Shown here: positions 34,416 through 47,285 of the stretch, one piece after another
Position numbering within the stretch: the first letter of the stretch is position 1
How the letters are laid out: each line of letters starts with the position of its first letter
Assembly: GCA_024516035.1 (NCBI GenBank)
Contig: CM044960.1
Coordinates: 14,569,880 to 14,633,879 of the forward strand
Length of the DNA stretch: 64,000 nucleotides
Direction: 5' to 3'
Origin: Bactericera cockerelli
Lineage: Eukaryota; Arthropoda; Insecta; Hemiptera; Triozidae
Notes under the pieces: model-generated
Databases searched by the model: none
What the model saw: only the letters and a program-made list of their open reading frames with translations
Told to the model about the DNA's origin: nothing
Position numbers and translations under genes: made by a program

Positions 34416-37400
34416 GTCCACCCCCGTCTTATATAGCAAAATGACCCCGAGCTAATTTAGCATAATTTATTGTAAACCGCAAAAGAATTACTGTCCCTGT
34501 TTTGTAACTGTAGGTAGTACAATACGACCCAGAAAAAAAATAATATTTAGTTTTTCGCCCACGGTCAAGACCAAATCAGCAAGCATTATTCTATTTATAC
34601 AATTTAATATCATGTTTCTGAGAGATCTCATTTTAAATTTAAATTGAAGCCTTGTGGAAACAAGAGCCCATTGATTCTCTAGTCTTTGTCATTGCCAGGA
34701 GATGTTGGTGGAGAGATGAAATATATATTATGCTGGTGAGATGAGAAGAGGAGGAGAGAGAGAGAGAAAAAAAAAAGAGAGAGAGAGAGAGATTGAAAAA
34801 TAGATACAAACAAAAGGGACGGGTAGGGATGAATGATTAATGTTTTTTTTTTTTAAATCACTCCCTCGAGAAAAAACATAAATAGTAAAAGCACATAAAA
34901 ATGATTTAGCTATAAAAAAATGGATTTAAATTTAACCATTGATAGAATGACCGAAATAAAAAGGAAGGGAGGAAGATTTACCTGCTCCCCGTCCTGTCAC
35001 CGTGTCAAGTAATGAAGGTAAGCACTTTCGACAGTGGTTACTAATAAATTATAGATGGCAAACCATTCGTGACCACCATAGTATTTTCCACTGGCATTCT
35101 GACCTTATAGACTAATGGAAGTCATTAGAAGTAACTCAGTGTAAACAGGTAAGATCCACGAAATTACCATTGTAATTCAACAGTAAGGAATATGAGTATT
35201 TGTTGGTTTGGGCTTAACAGCATTGTGTTTCGCCCTTATTAGATTTAGTATTATTATTCTGATTGAAAGTGTCAATTTTGACTCGGTTGATATTGGATAA
35301 TATCCAATGTATTACGACATTGGATATTATCTCTCCATACAACGAAAGAGTAATATGGACGGACTTGTATCTTTGTTTGTTTGTGTGTCCGAATTGTTTA
35401 GACCAAACTGTAAGAGATGGAGAAAAATCAAGTGAAATTTACGTACGATTCCAGGAAAACTGTCAAGAGTCCAAAAGTTGCACCGTGGACCTCCCTTCAG
35501 GCCTAGCCACAAAACGAATAGTTCTTTATATTTTACCAAGAAATCCTAGCCATGTGCTCCTATATACGTCAGGAAAGAAAAGCTTGCGTCGTTTTATCTA
35601 GAAATTTCCGAGATGTTTCCATTTTCCTTCTAATTTTGTTAGAGACAATTCAATTTTCGTTTTATTATAATAAACTTCCAAGAAAATGAGATATTTCAGC
35701 CAGGGCCGCATTCTTTGTCTGCAAGTATTAGGTCCACTCATAACTCGTGAGGAAAAATGAGTAGTTACATGTATTTTTATCTATCGTATGGATTTTTATA
35801 TTTGAACAAAAATTGTACATAGTATACATAAGGAAATGATGACAGTAAAAAAAGTATTTGAAATGACAAGATCAAAGTGGAATTATAAAAAAAAAATGAA
35901 AAAATTGATATAATTACAGCTGGATCCTAAAAAGGGGTATTGGCTGTTTTATGTAAATAACGGGTAAAATCAGCCATATTGCACAAAAACTCAAAGCATA
36001 CATTAAAATTGTGAATTTTTCAAAAATAATTAGGTAGTACCTAATATTTTTATAACAAAAAAATATTTTGAGGAGCTAATGTAAATTTGAATTAAAACTA
36101 CGCAGTATTTATTAGCTCTATTTCAAGTCATGTTACATGTATTATAATGTTGCAGAATTAGGTAGTAATGAAAATTTAGATACCATTTTGGAACATTCAT
36201 AATAATTATCACCATGATAGTGTATGGAAAATTATTCATTATATAAATTATTAAAAGGTACCAAAGAAGGATATACCTAGCTAAAATTGTTCAAACTAGA
36301 ATTTCATTTCAAATTTCAATTAATATGTATGTACTTTTTAATGCGGATGATTTCCTGAATCAGTATTGATGTTTTTCAATTTCAGATGCACGAATTCCCA
36401 ATGATTTAATTGAAAAAAAAATGTGCTCGAATATTTAAATTTTAACGAAGTTTACCAGTGATTGTGTTGCATGGTGCATACAAGCATGAAACTTTATCAT
36501 GGGGTTTACCAATATGTACAGCCATGAGATGGATCACCGTTTATACGAAATATGTATTTCAGGGATGTGTTTTACCTCCTACATATCTGAAATGGTTTTT
36601 TTTTTTTTGGTATTTTATTCCTATTTATAGACAGTACATATATTTTAAGCATTATATATATTATGTTGTAGGTATACTATACATGTATTTAACATACACT
36701 TAAGCAACATACGAGTATTATGTTGTAGGTATACCTATACCATACATAATACACTTAATTGTGGTGTGTATGACCATAGATGATGTTGTCATGCACCCCT
36801 ATAGTCCAATGAAAGATAGATAAAGAACATACACTTAAGCAACATATTATGTTGTAGGTATACTTTATTTTGAGCATACATTTAAGCATAGTTTTGCATA
36901 TTTTTATTTTATCTCGAGTTGAATTTCAAGTTCGCCAAGCATAAAAAGTTCCAATAGTTCGACTCTTTCCCTCTTCTGTTTATTCAAACGGATGTTTTAC
37001 TGTTTACCATCAAACATGGCTGCATTGATGAACAATAATTTCCATATGTATCCGAGGTAGAATGACGTACAATGTATTCGCTGCTCGAATGCTCTCCATC
37101 CTTTTCTGCTCTCGTTTCCTTTCTCACAGGAAAACCAAACAGGACGAAGAAGACATCGGTTCAGAGAAAGCTGAATACAGGCGGAATAGAAAGACAGAGG
37201 AAAGATAAAAATGTGATGCATTTATTAATCCTTGAGAGTATGAAAAGAATATTTCTTGCAGTGCTCGGCTCCTCGCATAGCCACAGGGTGGTACAAGGGG
37301 GAATATTAACCAAACCCTGGTCTCGTACAACATAGCAGTTATTCCTGATATTAAGAGCTGTTTAACCCGTGATTTGCTGCGGTCAATACCGGAAAGTTTG

Positions 37401-38368
37401 GGAACATGGCGTTTTTCCTTGCGGCTGGCGTCTTGGTTGGAATATTATAAAAATCCTTTCTTATTCCACATCTTCTAGAACATAGATCGAACCTTCATAC
37501 AAAATTTACCTGGATACAAATCAATAATTTACTATGCTCAGTAAATTAAATAAAGTATGTGTTGATCGCATGAGTGATTGCACAAGTACTCAAACTCATA
37601 ACAGAGCCGTCAACACTCTATTTTTATCTTCACCAGTATAAGGGCTTTTAGATCAATGCTTTCCTTTTAATGTCGATCAATCTTGATACTTCTTTTCACG
37701 ATTCAATTTTTTTTTTAGCAGTATGCCTTGAACTGTACAATCTGTATCATAGTGTACCCGGTATATTAAATATGTATAAATAATGTCTTTAAGTCAAATT
37801 ATCTCTTCACAAAAAAATCAAGTTTGATTTGCCTATCACAAATTTAAGAAGGCAGGCATTGGGTTGAAAAAATTGATTTATGGGACGAATTATTTCCTTC
37901 CGTTCAAGGCTTTTTCTTACCCTTGTTTGCTTTTCAGAAAACCTAAAAAGAGACTATAGAAGAAATACGGATGCTTTATGAGTAAACAAAAAAAAAAAAT
38001 CAGAAGGTTGATACTTTCAGGCATTTAGGCACCTTAATCAACAGAAAGTGAAAAAGATTCTGAAATTCAAGAACGGATACAAAACGAGGCATAATAAAAT
38101 TATTATCTAGTATAATAATTCATATCTACTACAGTCTCTATCAAGGGGTACAAAATCAAAAAAGGGCCACAAAAAGGGGACGGTGGATATTTTTATACTA
38201 AAACACATCGAGTTAAATTAAAGCTCTCGATGTCCTCATGCTTGATATGACATTTATAATTCGATTATAGAACCTGTGTGAGGTTTACAGTTCGCAGAAC
38301 CACTAGTACCTATTTTAACACTTAAGTGTACTAAAGTTCCTTGGGGAGCTTTATTGCAATAAACTCAA
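34416..38368. other. Receptor intron (N-terminus to TM1), first part
   Basis: No exon recognised. GA-rich microsatellite at about 34745-34795; family-3 SINE body piece at 35730-35785; a palindrome at 35296-35331. Around 36650-36865 the word ACACTTAAGCAACATATTAT-GTTGTAGGTATAC recurs two to three times. Frames at 35263-35601 and 37072-37335 lack recognisable domains. Confidence 0.5.
35296..35331. repeat. Perfect 14-bp inverted repeat (hairpin)
   Basis: GATAATATCCAATG and its exact complement CATTGGATATTATC are separated by eight bases. Confidence 0.85.
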
Positions 38369-38369
38369 T

Positions 38370-38600
38370 GTTGTTGTTGTTGTAGCCAGCTTGGCTACTG
38401 CTGGGAGGGAGTGATGGTCTCCAGCCAAGCTCAAGAGAAAAGCTGGCTTGTTCTGGACCATACATTTCTACGTACAATCAACCATCGTAAGAACTTGGGC
38501 TTTTCCATAATAAGCCGTTAAACCCTGGGGAACTGCAAGCTAGTCTGGCTTGTTAGCGTGGGCTAGTACGTTCTCAGTTTATAGTCCTCTAGCGAGACAC
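38370..38600 (-). mobile_element. SINE-like retroposon with (ACA)n tail
   Basis: Minus-strand copy of the element best seen at 51713-51981: TTGTTGTTGTTG tail complement, GTAGCCAGCTTGGCTAC, and the far end GTCCTCTAGCGAGACAC. No tRNA-like head. Confidence 0.8.
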
Positions 38601-41600
38601 ATCAATTAAATGTAAAATTATATACTAAACTTATATCTGAATTTACAAATCTGTCCCATTCAACTGGGTATATTATAGTGAGCGTTAGTAACATGGCTCA
38701 GGAGAAATTTCACCAGGATTATCTCGGTTTGTTTCGAGTTCGGTTCGGTTACGCTTGAAAGCAGAAGAAAGCCATGAAGCATCCACTTATTTCTGCAAAG
38801 ATTGTCGGAAAATGTAACGTTTTAATTATTTCTTAGTGCTCATATATTTTTCTGAAAATTTTGAAGAAAACTGACTCGGGTTTATTATTTCAATATCTAA
38901 TAAGTTTTACTGTATGTTTTCAGAAAACCAGCCTTTCTTTCTGGTGTATGAACAACGAATATACCTAACAAAAAGATTTAAAATATCCACGATTTTAAAA
39001 TTCAAAAACCGAAGAAATTAATTTCACTGGAAAAAAAATCTTCCTCCATTCAATTCTACACTGTTTCAATTGCAGATCTTCTTAATTTCTTATTTCCCCC
39101 TGGATTCAAATAATTTTCAATATGTTTTACGCTTTGGAGCATCTTGAACAGTTTTCATTCCAGGTTTCTTTCTCCCTCGCCTCGTCAGCACCACCCGTCT
39201 GGTCTGGAGCTGACAAATCCAGTTTTCAACTTCTTGGAGACAAGTAATTCAGTATCTGCTGAGGAAACCTGTCTGCTCTGGTTATCTGCAAGAATAACCC
39301 TGGTTATAATTCATATACGGGAGGAATCCACGGAACATGTAATTCAGAATTAGTCTAAAGAGGATGTTTTTTTAAAGTCACAGTAGGTATGATTTACCCT
39401 AGTCTTTCTGGAAAGAGGTGCAAAAAATAAATGATTTTTGTGATAGACATCTGCCCCCTCACATCAACACCCTATGATACAAAGTCTATACCTAGATATG
39501 ATTTCTTCTATGTACCTACATGAGAAAAAATAAAAAGGTACATAGAGAATATAAAAAGTGAAAAGAGAAAGAAAAAGAAAAAAAAAAGAGAATGACAGAT
39601 AAAAAAGAAAAGAAAATAGAAGCATAAAGGAATAGGCAAAACTTAACACAGATGGAGAAAGGCACTGTAGCGCTATAGTCCTAGTACCTACGTGTCCTTA
39701 GAAATAAACGGAGGGAATTTTTTTTTCAATTTTGAGAAATACTAACACAGTAGGGAGGTAGTACTTCATTAATTCCTACCTGGGGAATGAACACGCTGCG
39801 AGCTGCCATGGAGAGTTTTCCTTAATTAACAGAATACATTACCTGCCGTTTTATACAGATATTACTTTTCTTATTAACATAAGTTGAAATTCAAAACTTT
39901 TGATACCTACTCTCACACGTGCGTACATAAATTTTATATTATTCCAAGTTACATAAAGTTAATGGTTGTCTTTATAAGAGTCTTTGTCTTGACTCTATTA
40001 GCTCTAATGGTTGTCCTTCCATTAACCATTAACTCTAAAGTTAATGGTTGTCTTGACTCTATTAGCATTTTTTTCTCATTATAATATAGATAGATAGGAA
40101 TCTTTGAATACCTAGGTACCTATCTAGGTATTCAAAGATTCAAAAATTTATATCGGCGTTTGTGAAAAGTCATGAGATACTAGAAAAATTATGAGAGAAT
40201 AATACAAAATGAAAAAGTATTAAAAATGCCAACTTGGCTTGACAAATGGGACTCAACACAATCAAAGAGACAGACAAAATAAGAGATTGACAACACAACA
40301 GACAGACAAAATACTGTTTCGTAAGAAGAAATTCGATGTTCCAAAACATTCTGACATTGGCATGTGAGAAACAAAGAGTTTTGGGAATATTTGCCAACAG
40401 TGGTCCCCTCCTGCCCATTTTTTTGTAAACATATCACACCCCTTCAGATTTCCTCTTACGAAATACAGAGCATACTATAGACAGCATACTATAGACACTT
40501 CCTTGGTCAGATCAAAAAAGAAAAACAACAAAAATCTGGAAGGTACATAAAGTTATTTTCTTTGGAATATTTCGCTACTGTCATTATCAGGTGATTATTT
40601 TGAAAAACCTAAAAAGCCCATAAATACGAAAGAAATAATTCTGGCATTTCTTTACAAACTTGCGGGCGGGTTTCATCAGATAATTATTCCAACGTATCTT
40701 TAAGCCCATGTTTTCGGAAGCGTACAGAGTAAAAAGGGTCAAGTATCTTATTATTTTTCAGCATGTTGGCAGATAGGTAGGTAGGTACCTTCTCTCAGCT
40801 TCATAATTATTTTTCATTTCAAGATTTGCTTGAAAATTTTAAAAGCAAAAAGCATGTATCATCTTTACAGTGATGTGGATCCTCATAAATCTCTTATTAC
40901 ACTAGCCGGCTATTTTGTATTTTATAGAGATGCTCTAATTGGTGTTTTAACTAGTGATTCATGAATCCAAGTGTGAAAATCGACTGAATTCTGTTGCTTC
41001 GAGTTATTCATTCAATATCAGTTTTGCAACAATGGAAAAATATATGTAAACCATAGGCATGTTACGAAGTACGAGCTATATGATTGGTTGATTCAACATG
41101 CAACAATGGACAATAATATCTGCAGATGGACACAGAGTAAATTCCGTTTAAATTTCAATTGGTACTTTAATGTTAAATTTGAGCAAACAATAAAAAAAAA
41201 GAAAAACTTTTACTTATGATTTTGCACATTTTTTGGTAGAGACGACTTTCAATCAGCTGTATCCCTGTATATACAACTGTACATAATAATTATTTGTACA
41301 AGCAGTACAATGTTGATTAAAGTGCTTAGTTCAAATAAATCAATAGAAAATAGATCTAGTGTTTAACATGCATCTATGTATAAATAATGCATTTCAAGTG
41401 CATTATTCTAAAACATTCTACCCGTATTCACCTATATCATAGAATTTGTACTTTCCTAGCATACGTTTTATCTCTGTAGGAGCATCATCAAGCATTTCTC
41501 GTGTTACCCGGATATGTTCATGTTCAACTACAAACAAGCATTCTTGCTTCACCTGTGTATTCAAGAGACCGAAAAATTTCCATCCTTGGTAAATTGAATT

Positions 41601-42904
41601 TCGCAGTTAGTTTGACTGCAGTAGTGGTGCGAGTGAAATTTGATTACCGTGAGCGGGAGAGGACGAGAGAAAGTTTACAGAGTGTAAATGGGGATGGAGA
41701 GACAGTAAAAATTATTGCTGGAGATCATTTTGAGTTCAAAATGAAACGAAAATGCCCCTTTTTGGTCCATATAATTTGGAATTAATAGCCAAAAGTGTTG
41801 GATGGGGTGGTGCTTTACTATATTTACATAATTTGAATATTCTGAATAGGAAAACTCTTATTCACGGACTAAATTTATATGGATCATAATAAATTTTCCA
41901 TTATTTAATTACGTCGAATACACAATAGTATTGTAAACAATTTTTTTATGATGAATCACAATATTAATAATCATTATTTATTTTTGACCTGTTTTACTCC
42001 TTTTTGGACCCTAAGTATGTATGTATATTATTATAAGTATATAGGTAACTGGTAAATTAAAATCGATTATTTTCTATTTTAAATGCAGTTATTAAAATCG
42101 TTCTACAAATTCCGCAGTATGAAGCTACATTCTTCAAATATATTTTCAATTTCATACCTACGGAAATTACCCCATTTGACAGGCATTCAAAATATTACTA
42201 GATATTTCTGGCTCGAGAGGGGCTCTAAAATTATTATCATTATTTTTAATTAAACTTCTTCAAGTTATTCACGATAGAGAAGACTTATCATTTGTCTAAG
42301 ATTTTCTGAGACTCACTTTTGTTCTAAACAAGATTTCACTTTTGAGATATTAAAAGATTAAATAAAATGGATGAATATAATTTTAAAAAGAAAATCATTT
42401 CTCTATCAGTTGCAGTGAATAATAAAAATGTGTAAGGAGGACGGATGCACTTATTGCAGGCTGGAATATCTATTGTTTACTTTTAATCTAGACAATACTC
42501 TTCTTTGAGTAGGGCTAAAGGATGCATTAACTTACTTCTGCTCGAGAGATTAGAATTTTATCCCTGAAGCAGACAAGGTGTTCTAAAAGACACAAAATGT
42601 GTTTGAACTTGTCATTCCGATAGGTGATAGATGAGTTTATTTCATCCTCTTTATCTATATTATGTGAGACAAATGTGAGGAAATTGAAATAACTACATTT
42701 AGAAATAGACACCTGTATTATTTTACACTACCTGGGTAGGAGTGACCACTTATGGTTCCGATATGGGCTACGCCTCCTATTTTGTCTCCTATAATAAACA
42801 GAAAAGAAAGATGGGGTTTCATCTTCCAGCGAAGTATACTGAAATATTTATTGGCATAACGGTAAGAAGCAAGAACTGTTGTAGAGATGATGCAACCTAG
42901 TAAT
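38601..42904. other. Receptor intron, middle part
   Basis: No exon recognised. A G+C-richer patch at 39150-39300 and an open frame at 41501-41785 show no known motif. Contains the hairpin at 40098-40141. Confidence 0.45.
40098..40141. repeat. Perfect 18-bp inverted repeat (hairpin)
   Basis: GAATCTTTGAATACCTAG and its exact complement CTAGGTATTCAAAGATTC flank an 8-base loop. Could be a tiny MITE remnant or a structural element. Confidence 0.9.
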
Positions 42905-42905
42905 A

Positions 42906-42983
42906 CAGTAGAATCCCACGAACTCGAAATTCACGGGACAGAAGCTTAATTTTGAGTTATGGAGAGTTTCAAGTTATCGGGAA
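42906..42983. mobile_element. Tigger/pogo-like transposon end
   Basis: CAGTAGAATCCCACGAACTC ... TTGAGTTATGGAGAGTTTCA-AGTTATCGGGAA resembles the terminal sequence of pogo/Tigger elements (CAGTAGAA..., repeated 'GAGTTATCGGG' words). Only about 80 bp is recognisable. Confidence 0.5.
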
Positions 42984-44260
42984 TACAAAAAAGGAGCGAA
43001 GTACGACAAGGGCCGAAGAATTCCGCGAATAAACGGATCCTAACGCTACCCGGATTACCCTCAACCACTCGTACAACAATTTGCAATTATGCATATTACC
43101 TTTAGTAATATGCATAATTAGTTTAGTTGCAAATTTCCTGGCTTAGAGGAATAATTTAACTGTCGTAGAACAGCTATAAGTAAAACCCTCAGAACCCTAC
43201 TCTCTGTGATGGTATACCATTTGAAAATAGAGACAGCACGTAAAGAAGAAGGGATGATGTTACAATGATATTATCAGGTGAAAGTAACAGGTGGTGGTAA
43301 CAAGTGCTTGTCGGCTATTTATACTGACGGTGGAAAAGATTATGTAACTTGCACTTCCTTTCCTGCAATTGAATTTGGGACACAGTTCCTCATCACGAAC
43401 AATATCATCAATATACATAGAAGTCACCTCTACCAATAATACTGAAACAACCATCGCCCTTATTGCAGGTTATTAAATTTCGAATTAATTTCATAACGAA
43501 ACTAAGTCTTGTACTTCTGTAAAACAAGAAAGCTTTATCAACTAAACTGGTCTATTTTAAACAAAACAATTTAATAAAACCAATTGATATGTAGGTGTAA
43601 AAATGGTTTTCGTTAAATGGAATAAGAATACAAAATATTGCACTTGATTTAAAACAAAAAGAACACAATATTTTCGATTTCTAATATTAGAAATTTCTTA
43701 GAAGTAATAATATTCGATAGCTAAACACACATTAGGAATCAGTGAAACTATAATAACCAATATGTGTCTCTGTCCTAAAAGATGACACCTAATCAGAAAG
43801 AAAAGATTACACACACGTTTCTAGTTTGGTTGTCCTTGTTTCTAGACAGTCTTTCCAAAAGAGACAGTAAGCTGAAAGACAGTATAGACAGTAAACTGTA
43901 AGAAAATAATGAAAGCCTTGAGAGAGGCAGATGTGACACGAGGACGCAAAGAATTTTTCAATGAGAAAAAGACGCTGGAAATGGGAAAGCAGTCAAGTTG
44001 AGTAGTTTTAGAAAAGCTGTCTCGCAGAAAAGGTTTTCTCGTTAGCTACTGACCTACGTGTGTAATGATAATGACTAATGACATTATACTAATTCAAATA
44101 TTCATAGCTCTTACCTATAATACAATTTCAAGAGAGTCTAGAGAGTCTAGCAATATAGTTGAAATATGTTTTTCTCATCCTAAATGTAAATAATTGATAT
44201 ATTTTATGATTCCTTGATATTTTCACGCTTTTGAACAATAGATACATTATAAGTTTTTCT
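42984..44260. other. Receptor intron; no exon seen
   Basis: A 64-codon minus frame at 43260-43454 starts with a mildly hydrophobic MVVSVLLVEV in a good start context, but no second exon or domain supports it. Confidence 0.4.
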
Positions 44261-44265
44261 TGTTA

Positions 44266-44520
44266 TTGTAAACAGCATGACTACAGCTGGGAGTGTTTTG
44301 CTCTCTAGCCAACTTTAGATTACTCGTCCTGAACCACATAATACTATGTGCGAACAACCATCGCATCGTTAGAAAGTGGGACTTTTCTTAATAAACAATT
44401 AAACCCTTGGGGAAACTGCAAACTAGCCTGGCTTGTTAGGGTTGGCTAGTCTGTACTCTGTTTATAGTCCTCTAGCGAGACACTGGTCTTCTCCTTTTTT
44501 TAACGTTCCCCAGCCAGACC
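44266..44520 (-). mobile_element. SINE-like retroposon with (ACA)n tail, diverged
   Basis: Shares ACTACAGCTGGGAGTG, AACCATCGCATCGTTAGAAA, AACTAGCCTGGCTTGTTAGG and GTCCTCTAGCGAGACAC with the 51.7-kb copy. The tail is eroded to TTGTTATTG. Confidence 0.75.
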
Positions 44521-44524
44521 TACA

Positions 44525-45688
44525 TTATAAAAGTAGGTAGTACCTTATACCTTATAGGTTTAGTGTCAGATATTTCTTTTTTTTTAAGGACACGCTGTGT
44601 ATTTTATTTATTAAAATAATGTTATTATATAAAACAACTATTATTAGATTTCAATCATAAAAAATATACCGAGGTGCTATATTGGTAAGTAAAAATGATA
44701 AAAATAATAATAAAATAATAATAATCGTCCTGATCATAATTAATTTATTTTAATTATATAACTGCACGGAGATTTAATTTTTTATAGAAAACTTAAAACT
44801 CAAAGGATTGTTTATTTTTCAAGAAAAAAAACTTTATCTCAACTCTCTCGCTCTCTTTTTCGCTTTGTTGAAAAAGAGGATAGATACTTCATTAGAGTAT
44901 TTGCTTTGGTATTGAGTTAAGCTTCCTCTGAAATAAATCTGAAGATAAACAATGAATCAGCAATAACAATCCTCATGCCGAAATGAAAGAGAAAAGAAAC
45001 GCAAAATTCGGTATGGCAAGTTAGAAGTGAGAGTCCGAGACAATAAAATTACAATTAAATGCATCCAACTTTCAAAATTTGAGTTTGAAAAAACTTTTGA
45101 GTAACCCGGTAAAAATTTAAAGGAAACGAAAAGATGAATAAGGGTTGCAAAGAATACCACCTATTTTCAGAAAATAGTTTTCCTTAGAGAAAGACATTGG
45201 GTTATTTTATCTTTTAGATTTGTATTATTATGAAAAATAGCAGAGGCAGTGATAATATGAATGAAAGACAAAGTATGTACTAGCAATGTAACCCATGGGA
45301 AATACGAAGAACATTACCGAAATGTGAGAAGTATATCTCTGCTGATGACATTAGAGTGCGTCGCCTAATGTAAGGTAGGAGGGGCATTTCAACGAGAAAA
45401 AAAATTGAAAAGGTTTATTACAGTATCCAGCGTACAAGCATTGATTATTATGTCTGCACCCAGAGGTTTATTTCGCTGAATTTAACTTGGGTGTAAATTT
45501 TCCGAGCTTCCGAGTATGATTTATTATTATTACTTATAGATGTCGGAAGGATTATGCCGTTTTCTACCATATACTAGATAAATTTATTCAAAATTTCCAA
45601 GTCTTTTACTTTGATAAAAAATAATAACAATGAAAAAAACCTGGTGTAAACAATACACGACTTTCTTTATCATATTATGAATGAGAAC
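44525..45688. other. Receptor intron; no exon seen
   Basis: AT-rich, with simple AAT repeats near 44700. No feature recognised. Confidence 0.45.
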
Positions 45689-46072
45689 AGGACCAAAAGC
45701 CATTGGTGACTCATAGGTAACAGTTAGCTTAAAAGAATTGTCAAATTCGTAATCAACACCTCAAAATTATTGGATTTGATATGTCACAACTCCCATCAAC
45801 GATAAATAATAAAAAAAGTCTGTTGGTAAAATGGTGGGGACTCTCGAAATTTAAAAAGTTAGATCGAACGGCCCAGTAAATTTGGGAGGAGTTCCGCCAC
45901 CTTTCAAGATATTTTGTTTTTAGACACACGTACCATCGATGGCTGAAACAGTAAGTCTGTACGGACACTGGGGATGGGGACCCTAAAACGTGCTTTGGCA
46001 CTGAAAACTGACAATCAAAATTTTCGAGCGATTATATTACTTACTTTCCTTTCTCTAGGATAAGGAAAGTAA
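45689..46072. repeat. Dispersed element, copy 1, ending in a hairpin
   Basis: Shares GGTGACT-A-GGTAACAGTTAGC and ACCTCAAAAT-ATTGGATTTGATA with 47530-47620. Both copies end with a TTACTTTCCTTTCT / GGAAAGTAA inverted pair (here 46041-46072). Probably a non-autonomous DNA element; superfamily unclear. Confidence 0.6.
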
Positions 46073-46950
46073 AGATAACTTAAAAAATAAATTCTTTTAA
46101 AAAATTCATTTTATTCAAATCATTTTACACATCACTTAATATCATAATTATATTTATTTCAGCTCATTTTCATTATGTTCTTTGTTTTATCTTTCAAGCA
46201 TTAAATCTAAGTATTGTTTTCTAGACTTCTGGAAATTTTTGCTAGACTTTTTTCTTTAATCTGGAGACATAAAAGAATGTTTTTACTTAGCTTATTTTTA
46301 AATGTTTTTATACATTGCATGCTCTTTTGTTTCTGCCTTTATTTTAGTTTATTTTTTTCTTACAAATATTATTGTATATTAAACATTTATTTCAATCATC
46401 AAAAAATAAACTTCACAGAAAAAAAAGATGTGTCTCAGCCATTTAAAAGTCAAGCACTTCATAAACCTCTAAAAATCCCAACCAACAAAAAAATCTCATT
46501 GTTTGAGTTCTGTCTTTACATTAAGATAATCATAAGCTAAGTAACAAATTAGGCAATACAAGTGTGAGAAATGCATTAAAAATAACGATTGAAGAAAAAA
46601 TGACAATGAAAACTCCAGCAGAGTCAGCAGACATAGAAATCCTTTCTGCCTCATATCCTGGAATCCAGGGACACACGTGTTCAATATGTTCATAATGAAT
46701 ATTCTTTCCCACTAGTATCAAATGGAAATGTGTGACTCCCAGGGCGATGGAAAGTAAAACCCCTGACTTTATTGCTCGTCTGTTTCATACAGTTTTACTG
46801 GTATTTAATTTTAATCATATTATCCCTTCGGCGTGATCTAATTATGTAGTGAGAGGCTGAGTAGATTAATTTGAGTGTGAATTTTCCTGAAATCTATTTA
46901 AAATATTTTGACCCCAGTTGCTAATAGAGCAATTCATAGGTAGTCACCGT
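46073..46950. other. Receptor intron; no exon seen
   Basis: Two overlapping minus frames at 46496-46721 and a plus frame at 46214-46540 are low-complexity hydrophobic and lack motifs. Confidence 0.4.
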
Positions 46951-46953
46951 GTA

Positions 46954-46988
46954 TTGGTAGTCAAGTTGTTAAGGAGCTTGACTACCAA
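46954..46988. repeat. Short hairpin (12-bp stem)
   Basis: TTGGTAGTCAAG and CTTGACTACCAA flank eleven bases. The same TAGTCAAG...CTTGACTA words recur in the neighbouring hairpin at 47012-47086. Confidence 0.8.
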
Positions 46989-47011
46989 TTACTATTGCAA
47001 TACTCAAAATG

Positions 47012-47086
47012 AACCAATGCAACACCTTTCATTCGTAGTCAAGCTCCTTGAACACTTCACTACCAATTAAAGGTATTGCATTGGTT
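47012..47086. mobile_element. 75-bp hairpin element (mini-MITE)
   Basis: Terminal inverted repeats of 18 bp (AACCAATGCAACACCTTT and its complement with one mismatch), 200 bp from the receptor's N-terminal exon. Its centre shares the TAGTCAAGCTCCTT word with the hairpin just before it. Confidence 0.7.
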
Positions 47087-47285
47087 TAAGTGTTACAATA
47101 GTCATTTGGAGTTTACATTTTTTAATTTAGATAAACAGTTCAAAAGTTACGACCAAACACGTCAAAAGTGACATACAGACCAACTAAATTAAATTTAGCC
47201 ATATACATGTTGTATATATTATGTATAAACTATGTAAAATGTTAAAAATAGATCATTTCAAGCTTCTACTTGCCAAATTTCTTAC

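Noticed and set aside
41501..41785. 94-codon plus-strand ORF in the receptor intron
   Set aside because: No motif, no signal peptide, no splice partner; Arg/Glu-rich middle looks like low-complexity translation.
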